This document shows positions 7,730 to 15,999 of a stretch of DNA of 64,000 bases, piece after piece; the first letter of the stretch is position 1, and each line of letters opens with the position of its first letter. Location: the NCBI GenBank assembly GCA_963805475.1, contig CAWDUO010000007.1:62001-126000 (forward strand). Reading direction: 5' to 3'. The translations under genes and the position numbers were made by a program. Below the pieces are notes generated by a model. The model saw only the letters and a program-made list of their open reading frames with translations. It made no database searches and was not told the origin of the DNA. The stretch comes from VRUE01 sp963805475. Lineage in GTDB: Bacteria > Actinomycetota > Thermoleophilia > Solirubrobacterales > 70-9.

Positions 7730-9022
7730 TCAGTACTCCACCTCGGCGCCCAGGCCGAAGGAGCGGTCCGCCGCCAGTTCGACGATCTTGTCGACGATCG
7801 GCTCGTGCCAGCCTTCCTTCTTCGAGCGGGTGGCGATCGTCTCGACCGCCATGCCGACCCGGGTCGCGGTCGTCGAGGCCAGGCCGCGCATCGCTTCGAA
7901 GTCGAACTCGCATTCTTCGCAGACTTCGGCCAGCTCGAGCAGGTAGGAGGTTTCCCGGTACTCCTCCGAGATCACCAGGCCGCGGTGGACCGGGTCGTCG
8001 TAGACGACGGTCGATGTCAGGTCGGTCAGCGGCGCCAGGCGCCACTCGGGCTCCGGCCCGCCGAGCGCCGTGGCCTCGCGGTCGATCAGGGCGAAGTTGC
8101 CGCCGTGGGCGTCCCCGTTGCCGAGGATGTAGTTGCAGAAGGCGGCGGTGAGCAGGTGGACGACTTCGTCGGGGCGACTGACGGCGCCCAGCAGGCCGCG
8201 CGCTTCCTGCCAGCCGGGCGGCTCGCTCTCCTCCCCGTCCTCGGCGACGGCGACCGCGCCGGGTGGGATGCCGAGCGCCTGCGAGAAGGACTCGCAGTGC
8301 AGGCGCCTTGCGTCGAGCGCGCCCTCGCCGGGGAGCCGGTCGTAGCGCGGCGAGACGAGGCAGCGGCGGCCGCCGACCTCCTCCACCGCCGCCTTCGCCA
8401 CCGGCAGGCCGGCCTGGCGGCAGACGGTCATGCAGAACATCTCGTTGGCGGCGTACTGGGGGTATTCGCCGGTCTCGGGCTTGATCACGTGGGTGCTCGG
8501 CAGGCCGGCGCGCGGCCACGCCCAGCGGCCGGCGGCCTCGTCGCGGACGAGGGCGAGCTTGGGGCGCTGGCCGGGCAGGGAGAAGCGCAGGCGCCTATCG
8601 CGATCGCCGCCGACCCCCGCCGCCGGGCGCCTGACCGCCTCGGCGAGATCGTCGTCCTCGAGCCACTCGACCTCGTCCGGCGCCGGCGTGCGCAACGGCT
8701 CCCCCTCGGGCAGGAAGCTGACCGCGCCGGGGCAGTCCTCGCCGAGCTCGGCGAGGAGCAGGTAGCCGTCGCTCGGATCGATGCCGAGGTCGCGCTCCAA
8801 GCGGGCGCGGCGCGGCCCTTCGGGCAGCAGGCCCTCGACGTAGGCGCGGGTCGCCTCGGCGCTGTAGGGCTCGGGGCGGGCGGGGAGCGAGTTGCTGAGC
8901 AGCGCCCGGCCGGGCCCGAGCTCCTCCACCCGGCGGGGATCGTAGGCGAGGCGGTAGTCGTCGTCGCCCGCCGGGAAGAGGATGCCGACCCGCTCGCCGT
9001 GCAGGTAGACGTCGAGGCTCAC
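7730..9022 (-). CDS. HipA-family serine/threonine kinase (orphan)
   Basis: 430 residues, matching full-length HipA. The N-terminal subdomain opens SLDVYLHGERVGIL. A glycine-rich loop with lysine (SLPGQRPKLAL) is followed by the catalytic loop GNGDAHGGNFAL and the metal-binding aspartate in LAPLTDLTST, so the kinase looks active. HipA toxins phosphorylate aminoacyl-tRNA synthetases or other targets. No small HTH antitoxin (HipB) is adjacent: upstream is egtD, downstream a convergent oxidoreductase. Start: GTG 9022 with AAGGGG just upstream; TTG at 9037 is also possible. Family assignment is firm, toxin role is inference. Confidence 0.85.
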   Translation of the reverse strand: MSLDVYLHGERVGILFPAGDDDYRLAYDPRRVEELGPGRALLSNSLPARPEPYSAEATRAYVEGLLPEGPRRARLERDLGIDPSDGYLLLAELGEDCPGAVSFLPEGEPLRTPAPDEVEWLEDDDLAEAVRRPAAGVGGDRDRRLRFSLPGQRPKLALVRDEAAGRWAWPRAGLPSTHVIKPETGEYPQYAANEMFCMTVCRQAGLPVAKAAVEEVGGRRCLVSPRYDRLPGEGALDARRLHCESFSQALGIPPGAVAVAEDGEESEPPGWQEARGLLGAVSRPDEVVHLLTAAFCNYILGNGDAHGGNFALIDREATALGGPEPEWRLAPLTDLTSTVVYDDPVHRGLVISEEYRETSYLLELAEVCEECEFDFEAMRGLASTTATRVGMAVETIATRSKKEGWHEPIVDKIVELAADRSFGLGAEVEY

Positions 9023-9069
9023 CTCAACCCCTTCCAACCTTCCTCCGTTCCCACGGCCCCGACTTTAGA

Positions 9070-9108
9070 GCCTGTCCGGAAATTCCGCGAATTTACGGGC
9101 CCTCAGGC
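9070..9108 (-). terminator. Hairpin at the end of egtD
   Basis: Inner arms 9076-9084 and 9090-9098 (CCGGAAATT / AATTTACGG) plus outer arms GCCTG/CAGGC at 9070-9074 and 9104-9108. It spans the egtD stop (9103-9105) and lies before hipA on the same strand. The CCGGAAATT edge also closes the large dyad at 20870-21028. Confidence 0.45.
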
Positions 9109-10092
9109 AGAGGCGAGGCTGAGCGCGTAGTCCCCCGCGGAGTCGGTGAACCAGCCGGCCGGGCGCAGCCCGGCTTCCAGGTAGACGCCTTCGAGCCGCT
9201 CGCGGGTGAACTTGGACGAGATCTCGGTCCGCATCTCCTCGCCGGCGGCGAAGCGCACGGTCAGGTCGAGGCCGTCGAGCCGCACGGCCTGCTCGGCGAG
9301 CGAGCGCAGGCGGATGTCCATGCGCGCCGCCTCGGCGTCGTAGCGGGCGACGTGCTCGAAGGCGCCGGGGTCGAAGTCGCCCCCGTACTCGCGGTTGAGC
9401 ACCAGCAGGACGTTCTTGTTGAACTCGGCGGTGACCCCCTCGGCGTCGTCGTAGGCCGCCTCGAGGCGCTCGGCCGACTTGACCAGGTCGGTGCCCAGCA
9501 GGATCCGGTCGCCGGGCTCGAGCAGGGCGGCGATGCGGGCGAGGAAGTCGCGGCGCGCAGCGGGGTGGAGGTTCCCGATCGTGCCGCCGAGGAAGGCGAC
9601 GAGACGGCCGCCGTCGCCATCGGGGATCCGCTCCAGGTCGTGCTCGAAGTCGCAGACCAGGCCGCGGATCGTCAGGCCCGGGTACTCCTCGACCAGCGCC
9701 TCAGCGGTCTCGCGGGTGATCTCCTCGGAGATGTCGACCGGGACGTAGCTGTCGAGGCAGCCGGCGTCGCGCATCGCGCTCAGCAGGTGGCGGGTCTTCG
9801 CCGCCGAGCCGGAGCCGAGCTCGACCAGCGTGCCGGGCTCGCCCGCCGCGGCGACGATCTCGCCGGAGCGGCGCTCGAGGATCTCGCGCTCGGCGCGGGT
9901 CGGGTAGTACTCCTCCAGCTCGGTGATCCGCTCGAACAGCTGCGAGCCGCGCTCGTCGTAGAAGTACTTCGGCGAGAGCTCCTTCGGCTTTGCGGTGAGG
10001 CCGAGGCGGACGTCGCGCGCCATCGCCAGGCCGCCGTCGGCGCGCAGGCGGACCTCGATCTCGATCGGCTCGGCGGCGGCGCCGGGGTTCAT
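9103..10092 (-). CDS. egtD: L-histidine N-alpha-methyltransferase (ergothioneine synthesis)
   Basis: 329 residues, usual for EgtD. It trimethylates histidine to hercynine with SAM, the first step to ergothioneine. Family signatures are KYFYDERGSQLFERITELEE, YYPTRAE, the SAM loop ELGSGSAAKTR, PVDISEE and FLGGTIGN, with LLGTDLVKS later. ATG 10092 overlaps the egtB stop by four bases (ATGA), so the pair is translationally coupled. egtA, egtC and egtE are not nearby; the sulfur donor could be cysteine directly, or those genes may lie elsewhere. Confidence 0.95.
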   Translation of the reverse strand: MNPGAAAEPIEIEVRLRADGGLAMARDVRLGLTAKPKELSPKYFYDERGSQLFERITELEEYYPTRAEREILERRSGEIVAAAGEPGTLVELGSGSAAKTRHLLSAMRDAGCLDSYVPVDISEEITRETAEALVEEYPGLTIRGLVCDFEHDLERIPDGDGGRLVAFLGGTIGNLHPAARRDFLARIAALLEPGDRILLGTDLVKSAERLEAAYDDAEGVTAEFNKNVLLVLNREYGGDFDPGAFEHVARYDAEAARMDIRLRSLAEQAVRLDGLDLTVRFAAGEEMRTEISSKFTRERLEGVYLEAGLRPAGWFTDSAGDYALSLASA

Positions 10093-11210
10093 CGTCCCTC
10101 CCCTTCCCCCGGTCCGGCGCAACGGAAGCCGGCGAAGATCTGGCGCCGCTGCGGCAGGTCCCAGTTGCGGAAGCTCGGCCGCATCAGGTTCTGGTGCGTC
10201 GCCCAGGAGCCGCCGCGCAGGACCTTGTAGTCGCCGCCGAAGAAGGGGGTGGAGTACTCGCGATAGGGGAACGGCTCGAAGCCCGGGTAGGCGAGGAAGT
10301 CGGAGGAGGTCCACTCCCAGGCCCGGCCTACGCCCTCGAGCCGCGGATGCGCCGCCTCCCACTCCGCCTCGCTCGGCAGCCGCTTTCCGGCCCAGCGGGC
10401 GTAGGCGTCGGCCTCGTCCCAGGAGACATGCACGACCGGCTGGTCGGCGGCGACGGGCTCGCGCCGACCCATCGCCGTGTGGATCCACCCGTCCCCCTCA
10501 CGCTCCCAATACAGCGGCGCCTCGGCCCCGGTCTCCGCGACGAACTGCGCGTATTCGCGGTTCGTGACCGGCCGGCTGTCGATCTCGAAGGGCGCCAGCT
10601 CGACCGTGTGCCGCGGGCGCTCGTTGTCGTAGGCGAACCCGGTCGCGGGGGCGCCGATCTCGTACACCCCGCCGTCGACGGCGATCGTCTCGGGGCCGGG
10701 AGGAACCGGCTCGGGGCCGGTGGAGACGGACGGCTCGTAGCCGTCGACCATCTGGAGCAGCTGCAGCATCGTCTCGTTGTGCTGCTGCTCGTGCGCGATC
10801 AGCAGCTCGTAGACGAAGCCGTCGCGCAGCAGCCGGTCCTCGGCGTCGGGCGATATGTCGACCTCGTCGAGCACCTCGAGCGCCCGCTCGCGCACCTCGG
10901 CGAGGTAGGAGCGCAACTCGGCGTCGCGCAGGATGGGGAGCTCGTTGCGGCTCCCGCGCGGGTTCTCGATCGCGTCGTAGAGCCGGCCGAGCTCGCCGTG
11001 CAGCGGCTCGCGCCCGCCGACCGTCTGTACCAGCCACAACTCCTCGAAGTTGGCGATGTGGCCGAGGTCCCAGGCCAGCGGGCTGAGCAGCGGCGAGTAG
11101 ACGCGGTTCAGCTGCTCCTCGTCGAGCGGCTCGATCAGCTCATAGGTGCGCCTGCGCGCCGCCGCGAGCCGGTCCGCGATCGCTGCCTTGGCCTGGGGCT
11201 GTGCCGTCAC
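10089..11210 (-). CDS. egtB: Hercynine oxygenase EgtB (C-S bond forming)
   Basis: 373 residues: an N-terminal DinB-like four-helix domain and a C-terminal formylglycine-generating-enzyme (sulfatase-modifying) domain. The iron site is suggested by GHIANFEELW in the first domain and the HEQQH motif (about residues 139-143). The C-terminal domain shows RPVTNREYAQFV, KRLPSEAEWE and GGDYKVLRGGSW. The enzyme joins hercynine to a cysteine or gamma-glutamylcysteine sulfur using O2. It is the first gene of the two-gene egtB-egtD operon. The start codon is GTG at 11210; no clear Shine-Dalgarno is seen. Confidence 0.94.
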   Translation of the reverse strand: MTAQPQAKAAIADRLAAARRRTYELIEPLDEEQLNRVYSPLLSPLAWDLGHIANFEELWLVQTVGGREPLHGELGRLYDAIENPRGSRNELPILRDAELRSYLAEVRERALEVLDEVDISPDAEDRLLRDGFVYELLIAHEQQHNETMLQLLQMVDGYEPSVSTGPEPVPPGPETIAVDGGVYEIGAPATGFAYDNERPRHTVELAPFEIDSRPVTNREYAQFVAETGAEAPLYWEREGDGWIHTAMGRREPVAADQPVVHVSWDEADAYARWAGKRLPSEAEWEAAHPRLEGVGRAWEWTSSDFLAYPGFEPFPYREYSTPFFGGDYKVLRGGSWATHQNLMRPSFRNWDLPQRRQIFAGFRCAGPGEGEGR

Positions 11211-11309
11211 CTCGGTGGCGATGCGGAAACAGTAGCGAGGTCGAGCGTTCAGGATGTGACGAGGCGATGAACGGGCTGGCCGATGACAACTGGCTCGCTT
11301 GCTTTATGT

Positions 11310-11328
11310 CCATGGAACATGTCCATGG
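11310..11328. promoter_or_regulatory. Palindromic operator of the toxin-antitoxin pair
   Basis: Perfect inverted repeat CCATGGA-ACATG-TCCATGG that directly abuts the TAGGAT -10 box at 11329-11334. This placement, between the -35 and -10 positions, is what Phd-type antitoxins use to repress their own operon. Autoregulation is inferred. Confidence 0.6.
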
Positions 11329-11334
11329 TAGGAT
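11329..11334 (+). promoter_or_regulatory. Putative -10 box of the antitoxin gene (leaderless)
   Basis: TAGGAT, 7 bases before the ATG at 11342, touching the palindromic operator on its upstream side. Confidence 0.55.
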
Positions 11335-11341
11335 TGCTCCA

Positions 11342-11581
11342 ATGAAGACGATGCCCGCCGGGGAGTTCAAGCAGACGTGCCTGAGAGTGCTGGACGACGT
11401 CGGCGAGTCGGGCGAGCCGATCGTGATCACCAAGCGTGGGCGAGCGGTAGCGCAGCTGACGCCAGTCAAGCCTGAGCGCGCGGAGGACTGGCGCGGAGCG
11501 ATGCGCGACCGCGGGAAGATCCAGGGCGATCTGGTCGCACCCGCAAGCGAGTCCGACGAGTGGGAGGCGCTGCGTGGGTGA
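11342..11581 (+). CDS. Phd/YefM-type antitoxin
   Basis: 79 residues. The N-terminus MKTMPAGEFKQTCLRVLDDV and the strand-turn PIVITKRGRAVAQLTPV are the Phd/YefM DNA-binding fold; the C-terminal part (residues about 50-79) is acidic and would wrap the toxin. The reading frame is open upstream to 11201, but ATG 11342 fits the family start and the adjacent -10 box. The stop overlaps the toxin start by four bases (GTGA), so the pair is translationally coupled. Confidence 0.88.
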   Translation: MKTMPAGEFKQTCLRVLDDVGESGEPIVITKRGRAVAQLTPVKPERAEDWRGAMRDRGKIQGDLVAPASESDEWEALRG

Positions 11582-11970
11582 AGCTGCTGCTCGACACCCA
11601 CGTCTGGCTCTGGCGCATGCTCGAGCCGGAGCGAATCTCCACGCCCGCTGAGAAGGCGATCGTCGACTCCGACAACGAGCTGCTGCTCTCGCCGATCTCG
11701 ACCTGGGAGACGCTGGTCCTGGCACGCAAGGGCCGGATCGACCTGAGCCCGACGCCGAGCGAGTGGGTGCTCGACGCGCTGCGCCGTTCCGCTCCGACGG
11801 CGGCGCCGCTGAGCCACGGAATCGCGCTCCGCAGCGAGGCGCTTGACGGCTTCGCCTCAGAGGACCCGGCTGACCGCTTCCTCGTGGCCACCGCCCTCGA
11901 GCTCGATCTGCGCCTGGTCACGGCAGACGGCGCGATGCACGAATTCGATCCGGTCGACACGCTCTGGTGA
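11578..11970 (+). CDS. PIN-domain (VapC-like) toxin ribonuclease
   Basis: 130 residues. The PIN-domain acidic residues are visible: the N-terminal LLLDTHVWLW (first Asp), ISTWE (Glu), and the later SEDPADRFLVATALELDLRLVTAD with two more aspartates. VapC toxins cut tRNA or rRNA loops; the target here is unknown. GTG 11578 is the start because it gives the family N-terminus and overlaps the antitoxin stop. The pairing of a Phd antitoxin with a PIN toxin is common. Confidence 0.9.
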   Translation: MKLLLDTHVWLWRMLEPERISTPAEKAIVDSDNELLLSPISTWETLVLARKGRIDLSPTPSEWVLDALRRSAPTAAPLSHGIALRSEALDGFASEDPADRFLVATALELDLRLVTADGAMHEFDPVDTLW

Positions 11971-11982
11971 GCTGACACGATC

Positions 11983-12903
11983 TCATCCCGTGTCCGTGGC
12001 CTCGGGGTCGTTCCAGACGTGCTTGCGCCAGGGCGGGGTTATCTCGCCGAAGTCGAAGCTGCCGCCTTCGGATTCGGCGATCGGCTCGAGCGGGACGAGA
12101 TGGACGCGGCGGCCGGGGACTTCGCGGTCGGTGTGCTTCTCGTTTCCGTCGGCGTTGCCGGCGTGGCTGCCGCCGGAGACGAGCAGCTCGTGCGTCTCCG
12201 AGCCCCAGCCGTGGTGTGGACGGTCGCCCGTGTCTTCCGCTACCGAGCGGAGCCAGCCCCAGCCGAGGTCGGAGCCGGCATTGCCGTCGAACTGCGAGTA
12301 GTTGTATCCGTTATGGGACGAGGCGCGCTCGTCGACCTTGCCGTCCTCGCTGATCCGAACGTCGACGGATTCCCAGTCGTCGTGATGGTAGCCCTCGTCT
12401 TCGGCGATCGGGACGCCGCGCAGGGTCGCCGAGTCGGCGTAGTAGAGCCAGTACTGGATGTAGAGATGGCCGGCGCGTTCGCCCGAGCAGTCGGCGGGCC
12501 CGCGGTCGGCGCCTTCGCGGCAGTCGATCACGTGGACGAAGGCGGTGACGTGTTCGCCCTCATCGGTCAGGTGGACTAGGCCGCGCGGCGTCCCGTCGGC
12601 GCAGGAGGTGACTCGGCAGCGGCGGAAGTCGACCGGCAGCGCCTTCGAATCCGTCTCGAGCAGGATCGTCGGCATGTGCCGCCGCACCAGCCGCCCGATC
12701 TCGTCCCCGTAGGTAGCGATCAGCTCGGGCTCGTCCCCGCACCCGTCGGCCAGCTCCACCGCGCACAACATCCGCGAAGCGATCCCCCGCGCCAAATCCG
12801 CCCCCGGTACCCGAACCCCGGCAGCCAGCAACCCAATGAGCAGCAGCGCGACGACCGCGAGAATGCCGACCCACTCGACCGTGCTCTGCCCCCGCTCGTC
12901 CAC
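11983..12903 (-). CDS. Flp/TadE-like N-terminus fused to a hydrophilic exported domain
   Basis: 306 residues, starting GTG at 12903. The first 30 residues (RGQSTVEWVGILAVVALLLI) look like a Flp pilin or TadE-type prepilin segment: a glutamate 4-5 residues into a hydrophobic helix. The rest is hydrophilic, with five or more cysteines, and contains YIQYWLYYADS and HHDDWESVDVRIS, a pattern reminiscent of Vps62-like domains; I am not sure of that match. The protein is probably anchored or processed at the membrane with its main domain outside. No Tad secretion genes are adjacent. Function unknown. Confidence 0.65.
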   Translation of the reverse strand: MDERGQSTVEWVGILAVVALLLIGLLAAGVRVPGADLARGIASRMLCAVELADGCGDEPELIATYGDEIGRLVRRHMPTILLETDSKALPVDFRRCRVTSCADGTPRGLVHLTDEGEHVTAFVHVIDCREGADRGPADCSGERAGHLYIQYWLYYADSATLRGVPIAEDEGYHHDDWESVDVRISEDGKVDERASSHNGYNYSQFDGNAGSDLGWGWLRSVAEDTGDRPHHGWGSETHELLVSGGSHAGNADGNEKHTDREVPGRRVHLVPLEPIAESEGGSFDFGEITPPWRKHVWNDPEATDTG

Positions 12904-12959
12904 CCCCTACCAAGGGCTCAGAGCGTCAAACTCTCCCCCCTGGAAGGCCGGGATACCCC

Positions 12960-14393
12960 TTACAGGTTGCCGATCTCGGCGGCTATTTCGCCCGCGGCCT
13001 GTTTGGCGTCGGCGAACAGCATCGAGGTATTCGGTTCGTAGAAGAGGTCGTTGTCGATGCCGGCGAAGCCGGGGCTGAGCGAGCGCTTGATCACGATCAC
13101 CTGCTGGGCCTCCGAAACTTCGATGATCGGCATGCCGGCGATCGGGCTGTCGGGGTCGTTCTTCGCCGCCGGGTTGGTGACGTCGTTGGCGCCGACGACG
13201 ACCGCCACGTCGGTGCGCGGCATCTCCGGGTTGATCTCCTCCATCTCCTTCAGCTGCTCGTAGGGCACGTCGGCCTCGGCGAGCAGCACGTTCATGTGGC
13301 CGGGCATGCGGCCGGCGACGGGATGGATCGCGTAGTTGACGGTGACGCCGCGCTTCTCCAGCTCGTCGGCCATCTCCTTGATCGCGTGCTGGGCCTGGGC
13401 GACGGCGAGGCCGTAGCCGGGGACGATCACGACCGAGTCGGCGTAGGCGAGCTTGATCGCCGCGTCCTGGGCGCCGATCGAGGTGTGCGGGCGCTCCTCG
13501 CCGTCGCCTCCGCCGCCGCCGGAGGGCGCGCCGCCGAAGCCGGCGAAGAGGATGTTGCCGACCGAGCGGTTCATCGCCGTGGCCATCTCCATCGTCAGGA
13601 TCGTTCCCGAGGAGCCGACCAGGGTGCCGGCGACGATCAGGGCGACGTTGTGCAGGGCGAAGCCGGCGGCCGCCGCCGAGAGGCCGGTGAAGGCGTTGAG
13701 CAGCGAGATCACGACCGGCATGTCGGCGCCGCCGATCGGCAGCACGACGAGGTTGCCGAGGATCGCCGCGGCGATCAGGATCGCGATGAACAGGCCCTGC
13801 GAGGGGTCGCCGTTGTTGACCGCGATGTCGACGCAGGCGGCGAGGATCCCGATCAGCAGGACGGCGTTGACCACCTGCTGGCCGGGCACGGCGAGCGGCC
13901 GCGTCGGGATCAGGTCCTGGAGCTTGGCGAAGGCGATGTTCGAGCCCCAGAAGGAGACCGAGCCGACGACGGCGGCGAAGAGGACCGGGATCAGCACTTC
14001 CAACGGGATCGAGCCGATCGCGCCCGAGTTGATCTCGCCGATGTCGTGGCGGATCTCAGACCAGGCGATCAGCGCCACGGCGCCGCCGCCGACGCCGTTG
14101 TAGAGGGCGACCATCTGCGGCATCTGGGTCATCTGCACGCGGATCGAGGCGACGACGCCGACCGCGGCGCCGACGCCGAGGCCGATCGCGATCAGGCCCC
14201 AGTTGCCGATCCCGTCGAGCAGCAGCGTGGTGACGACGGCGACCGCCATGCCGGCGGCGGCGATCAGGTTGCCGCGCTTGGCGCTGGTCGGGTGGGTCCC
14301 CTGTTTGATCCCGATGATGAACAGGGAGAAGGCGACGATGTAGAGCGCCGTGGCGGCGTCGCCGCCGGGTTGGAGGACGGCCGATGGAACCAT
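12960..14393 (-). CDS. pntB: NAD(P) transhydrogenase subunit beta
   Basis: 477 residues, the usual length of PntB: about eight to nine membrane helices (first ALYIVAFSLFIIGIKQGT), then the NADP(H)-binding domain III with PGYGLAVAQAQHAIKE, GRMPGHMNVLLAEA and VVVGANDVTNPAA. It couples proton entry to NADPH formation from NADH. ATG 14393 overlaps the pntAb stop (TGATG); a GTG three bases earlier is an alternative. It is the last gene of pntAa-pntAb-pntB. The split alpha subunit is the three-gene arrangement known from Rhodospirillum and many actinomycetes. Confidence 0.95.
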   Translation of the reverse strand: MVPSAVLQPGGDAATALYIVAFSLFIIGIKQGTHPTSAKRGNLIAAAGMAVAVVTTLLLDGIGNWGLIAIGLGVGAAVGVVASIRVQMTQMPQMVALYNGVGGGAVALIAWSEIRHDIGEINSGAIGSIPLEVLIPVLFAAVVGSVSFWGSNIAFAKLQDLIPTRPLAVPGQQVVNAVLLIGILAACVDIAVNNGDPSQGLFIAILIAAAILGNLVVLPIGGADMPVVISLLNAFTGLSAAAAGFALHNVALIVAGTLVGSSGTILTMEMATAMNRSVGNILFAGFGGAPSGGGGGDGEERPHTSIGAQDAAIKLAYADSVVIVPGYGLAVAQAQHAIKEMADELEKRGVTVNYAIHPVAGRMPGHMNVLLAEADVPYEQLKEMEEINPEMPRTDVAVVVGANDVTNPAAKNDPDSPIAGMPIIEVSEAQQVIVIKRSLSPGFAGIDNDLFYEPNTSMLFADAKQAAGEIAAEIGNL

Positions 14394-14779
14394 CACGGTC
14401 GTCCCTCCTCAGACCCGGCCGCCCCCGGACGCGGGAGATCAGGCGAATCCATATCTGACTTCTTCGTCTGATCGGGAGCAGAGGAGGCGGCCGGCTTTGA
14501 TTTCGGCTTCCTGGAGAACATGCCGAGCATGCGATCCGTGACCAGGAAGCCGCCGACGACGTTGATCGTGCCGAAGGCGATCGCGATCGTGCCGATCACG
14601 TACTCGAGCGGGTCGTTGGCGTAGCCGACGACGATCAGCCCGCCGAGCATGACGATGCCGTGGATCGCGTTGGTCTGCGACATCAGCGGCGTGTGCAGCG
14701 TCGTCGGCACCTTCGAGATCACCTCGAAGCCGACGAAGACGGCGAGCACGAAGATCGTGATCTCGGTGAACAGGCTCAT
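14393..14779 (-). CDS. pntAb: NAD(P) transhydrogenase subunit alpha, part 2 (membrane)
   Basis: 128 residues. Helices: ITIFVLAVFVGFEVIS, then two or three more around NAIHGIVMLGGLIVVG and IGTIAIAFGTINVVGGF, ending FLVTDRMLGMF as in the PntA membrane domain. The last 35 residues are a charged, Pro/Ser-rich cytoplasmic tail. ATG 14779 is preceded by AAAGGTG. It lies between pntAa and pntB and overlaps pntB. Confidence 0.93.
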   Translation of the reverse strand: MSLFTEITIFVLAVFVGFEVISKVPTTLHTPLMSQTNAIHGIVMLGGLIVVGYANDPLEYVIGTIAIAFGTINVVGGFLVTDRMLGMFSRKPKSKPAASSAPDQTKKSDMDSPDLPRPGAAGSEEGRP

Positions 14780-14792
14780 CCGACACACCTTT

Positions 14793-14856
14793 GTTCACGC
14801 GAAAATCGCCGCGGACTCGAACCACCGGAGATCACCGCGACGATTTTCGCGTTCAC
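14793..14856 (-). repeat. Palindrome between pntAa and pntAb
   Basis: Arms 14793-14814 and 14835-14856 match at 19 of 22 positions around a 20-base spacer; both carry the core GCGAAAATCG or its complement. The right arm includes the stop codon of pntAa (14853-14855). Within an operon it could attenuate or stabilise the message, or be a member of the palindrome set described for this window. Confidence 0.6.
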
Positions 14857-15971
14857 TGTGCGGCCCTCTCGTTGCGGATCTCGCCGCCCTGGGTGATGCA
14901 GGCGGCATCGACGATGTCGTCCTCGAAGTCGACGTTGACGGAGCCCTGCTCGTCGATCAGGAGCCCGAGCAGGTTCTCGAGGTTCTTCGCGTACAGCTGC
15001 GAGGCCGGGACCGGCATCTCGCTTGCCAGGTTGCGCGGGCCGATCACCTTGACGCCGCCCTCGGTGACCGTCCTCCCCGCCTCGGTCAGCTCGCAGTTGC
15101 CGCCGGTCTCGGCGGCGAGGTCGACGATCACCGAGCCCGGTTCCATGTTGCGCACCGCGCCGGCGGTGATCAGCAGCGGCGCCGGGCGGCCGGGGATCGC
15201 GGCGGTGGTGACGATCACGTCCTGCTTGGCGGCGTTCTCGCCGATCGCCTCGACGACCTTCGCGTTCTCCTCGTCGGTCAGCGGCCGGGCGTAGCCGCCC
15301 TCGCCTTCGGCGTCGGGGATGAAGTCCAGCTCCAGCGGCCGCCCGCCGAGCGAGGCGATCTGCTCCCAGGCGGCGCGGCGGATGTCGAAGCCGGTGACGA
15401 TCGCGCCCAGGCGCTTCGCCGTCGCGACCGCCTGGAGGCCGGCGACGCCGGCGCCGAGCACCAGCACCTTGGCCGGCGGCACGGTCCCGGCGGCGGTGGT
15501 CATCATGCCGAAGAAGCGGCCCGACTCGCGCGCCGCGATCAGCATCGCCGCGTAGCCGCCGGCGGCGGCCTGCGAGGAGAGCGCGTCCATCGCCTGCGCC
15601 CGCGTCGTCCGCGGGATCGCCTCCATCGCGAAGGAGGTCACGCCGGCCGCGGCCAGCGCCCTGTTCGTCTCGGCCGCGGTCCACGGCGAGAGGTGGCCGA
15701 TCAGCACCTGGCTCGAACTCAGCTTGCCGATCTGCTCGGCGGTCGGGGCGGCGACGCGGAGGACGACGTCGGCGCCCCAGGCGACGTCGGGGTCGACGAC
15801 CTCGGCGCCCGCCTCCTCGTACTGGGAGTCGGGATGGCCGGCGGCGTCGCCCGCGCCGCGCTCGACGAGCACGTCGACGTGCTCGTTGCGCTTCAGCGAC
15901 TTGACCACGTCAGGGACGAGCGCGACCCGGCGCTCCCCCTCGGCGGTCTCTCTCGGCACTCCGATCTTCAT
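14853..15971 (-). CDS. pntAa: NAD(P) transhydrogenase subunit alpha, part 1 (NAD-binding)
   Basis: 372 residues, soluble domain I. The N-terminus MKIGVPRETAEGERRVALVP is shared with alanine dehydrogenases. The NAD-binding Rossmann loop VLVLGAGVAGLQAVATAKRL is followed by TGFDIR, and the loop ITTAA-type segment DVIVTTAAIPGRPAPLL plus SVIVDLAAETGGNCE favour transhydrogenase over alanine dehydrogenase. First gene of the operon. A TAAGGT box (15984-15989) lies 12 bases upstream of the ATG. Confidence 0.94.
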   Translation of the reverse strand: MKIGVPRETAEGERRVALVPDVVKSLKRNEHVDVLVERGAGDAAGHPDSQYEEAGAEVVDPDVAWGADVVLRVAAPTAEQIGKLSSSQVLIGHLSPWTAAETNRALAAAGVTSFAMEAIPRTTRAQAMDALSSQAAAGGYAAMLIAARESGRFFGMMTTAAGTVPPAKVLVLGAGVAGLQAVATAKRLGAIVTGFDIRRAAWEQIASLGGRPLELDFIPDAEGEGGYARPLTDEENAKVVEAIGENAAKQDVIVTTAAIPGRPAPLLITAGAVRNMEPGSVIVDLAAETGGNCELTEAGRTVTEGGVKVIGPRNLASEMPVPASQLYAKNLENLLGLLIDEQGSVNVDFEDDIVDAACITQGGEIRNERAAQ

Positions 15972-15999
15972 CTGCGGCGGGAGACCTTATGACAACCGG

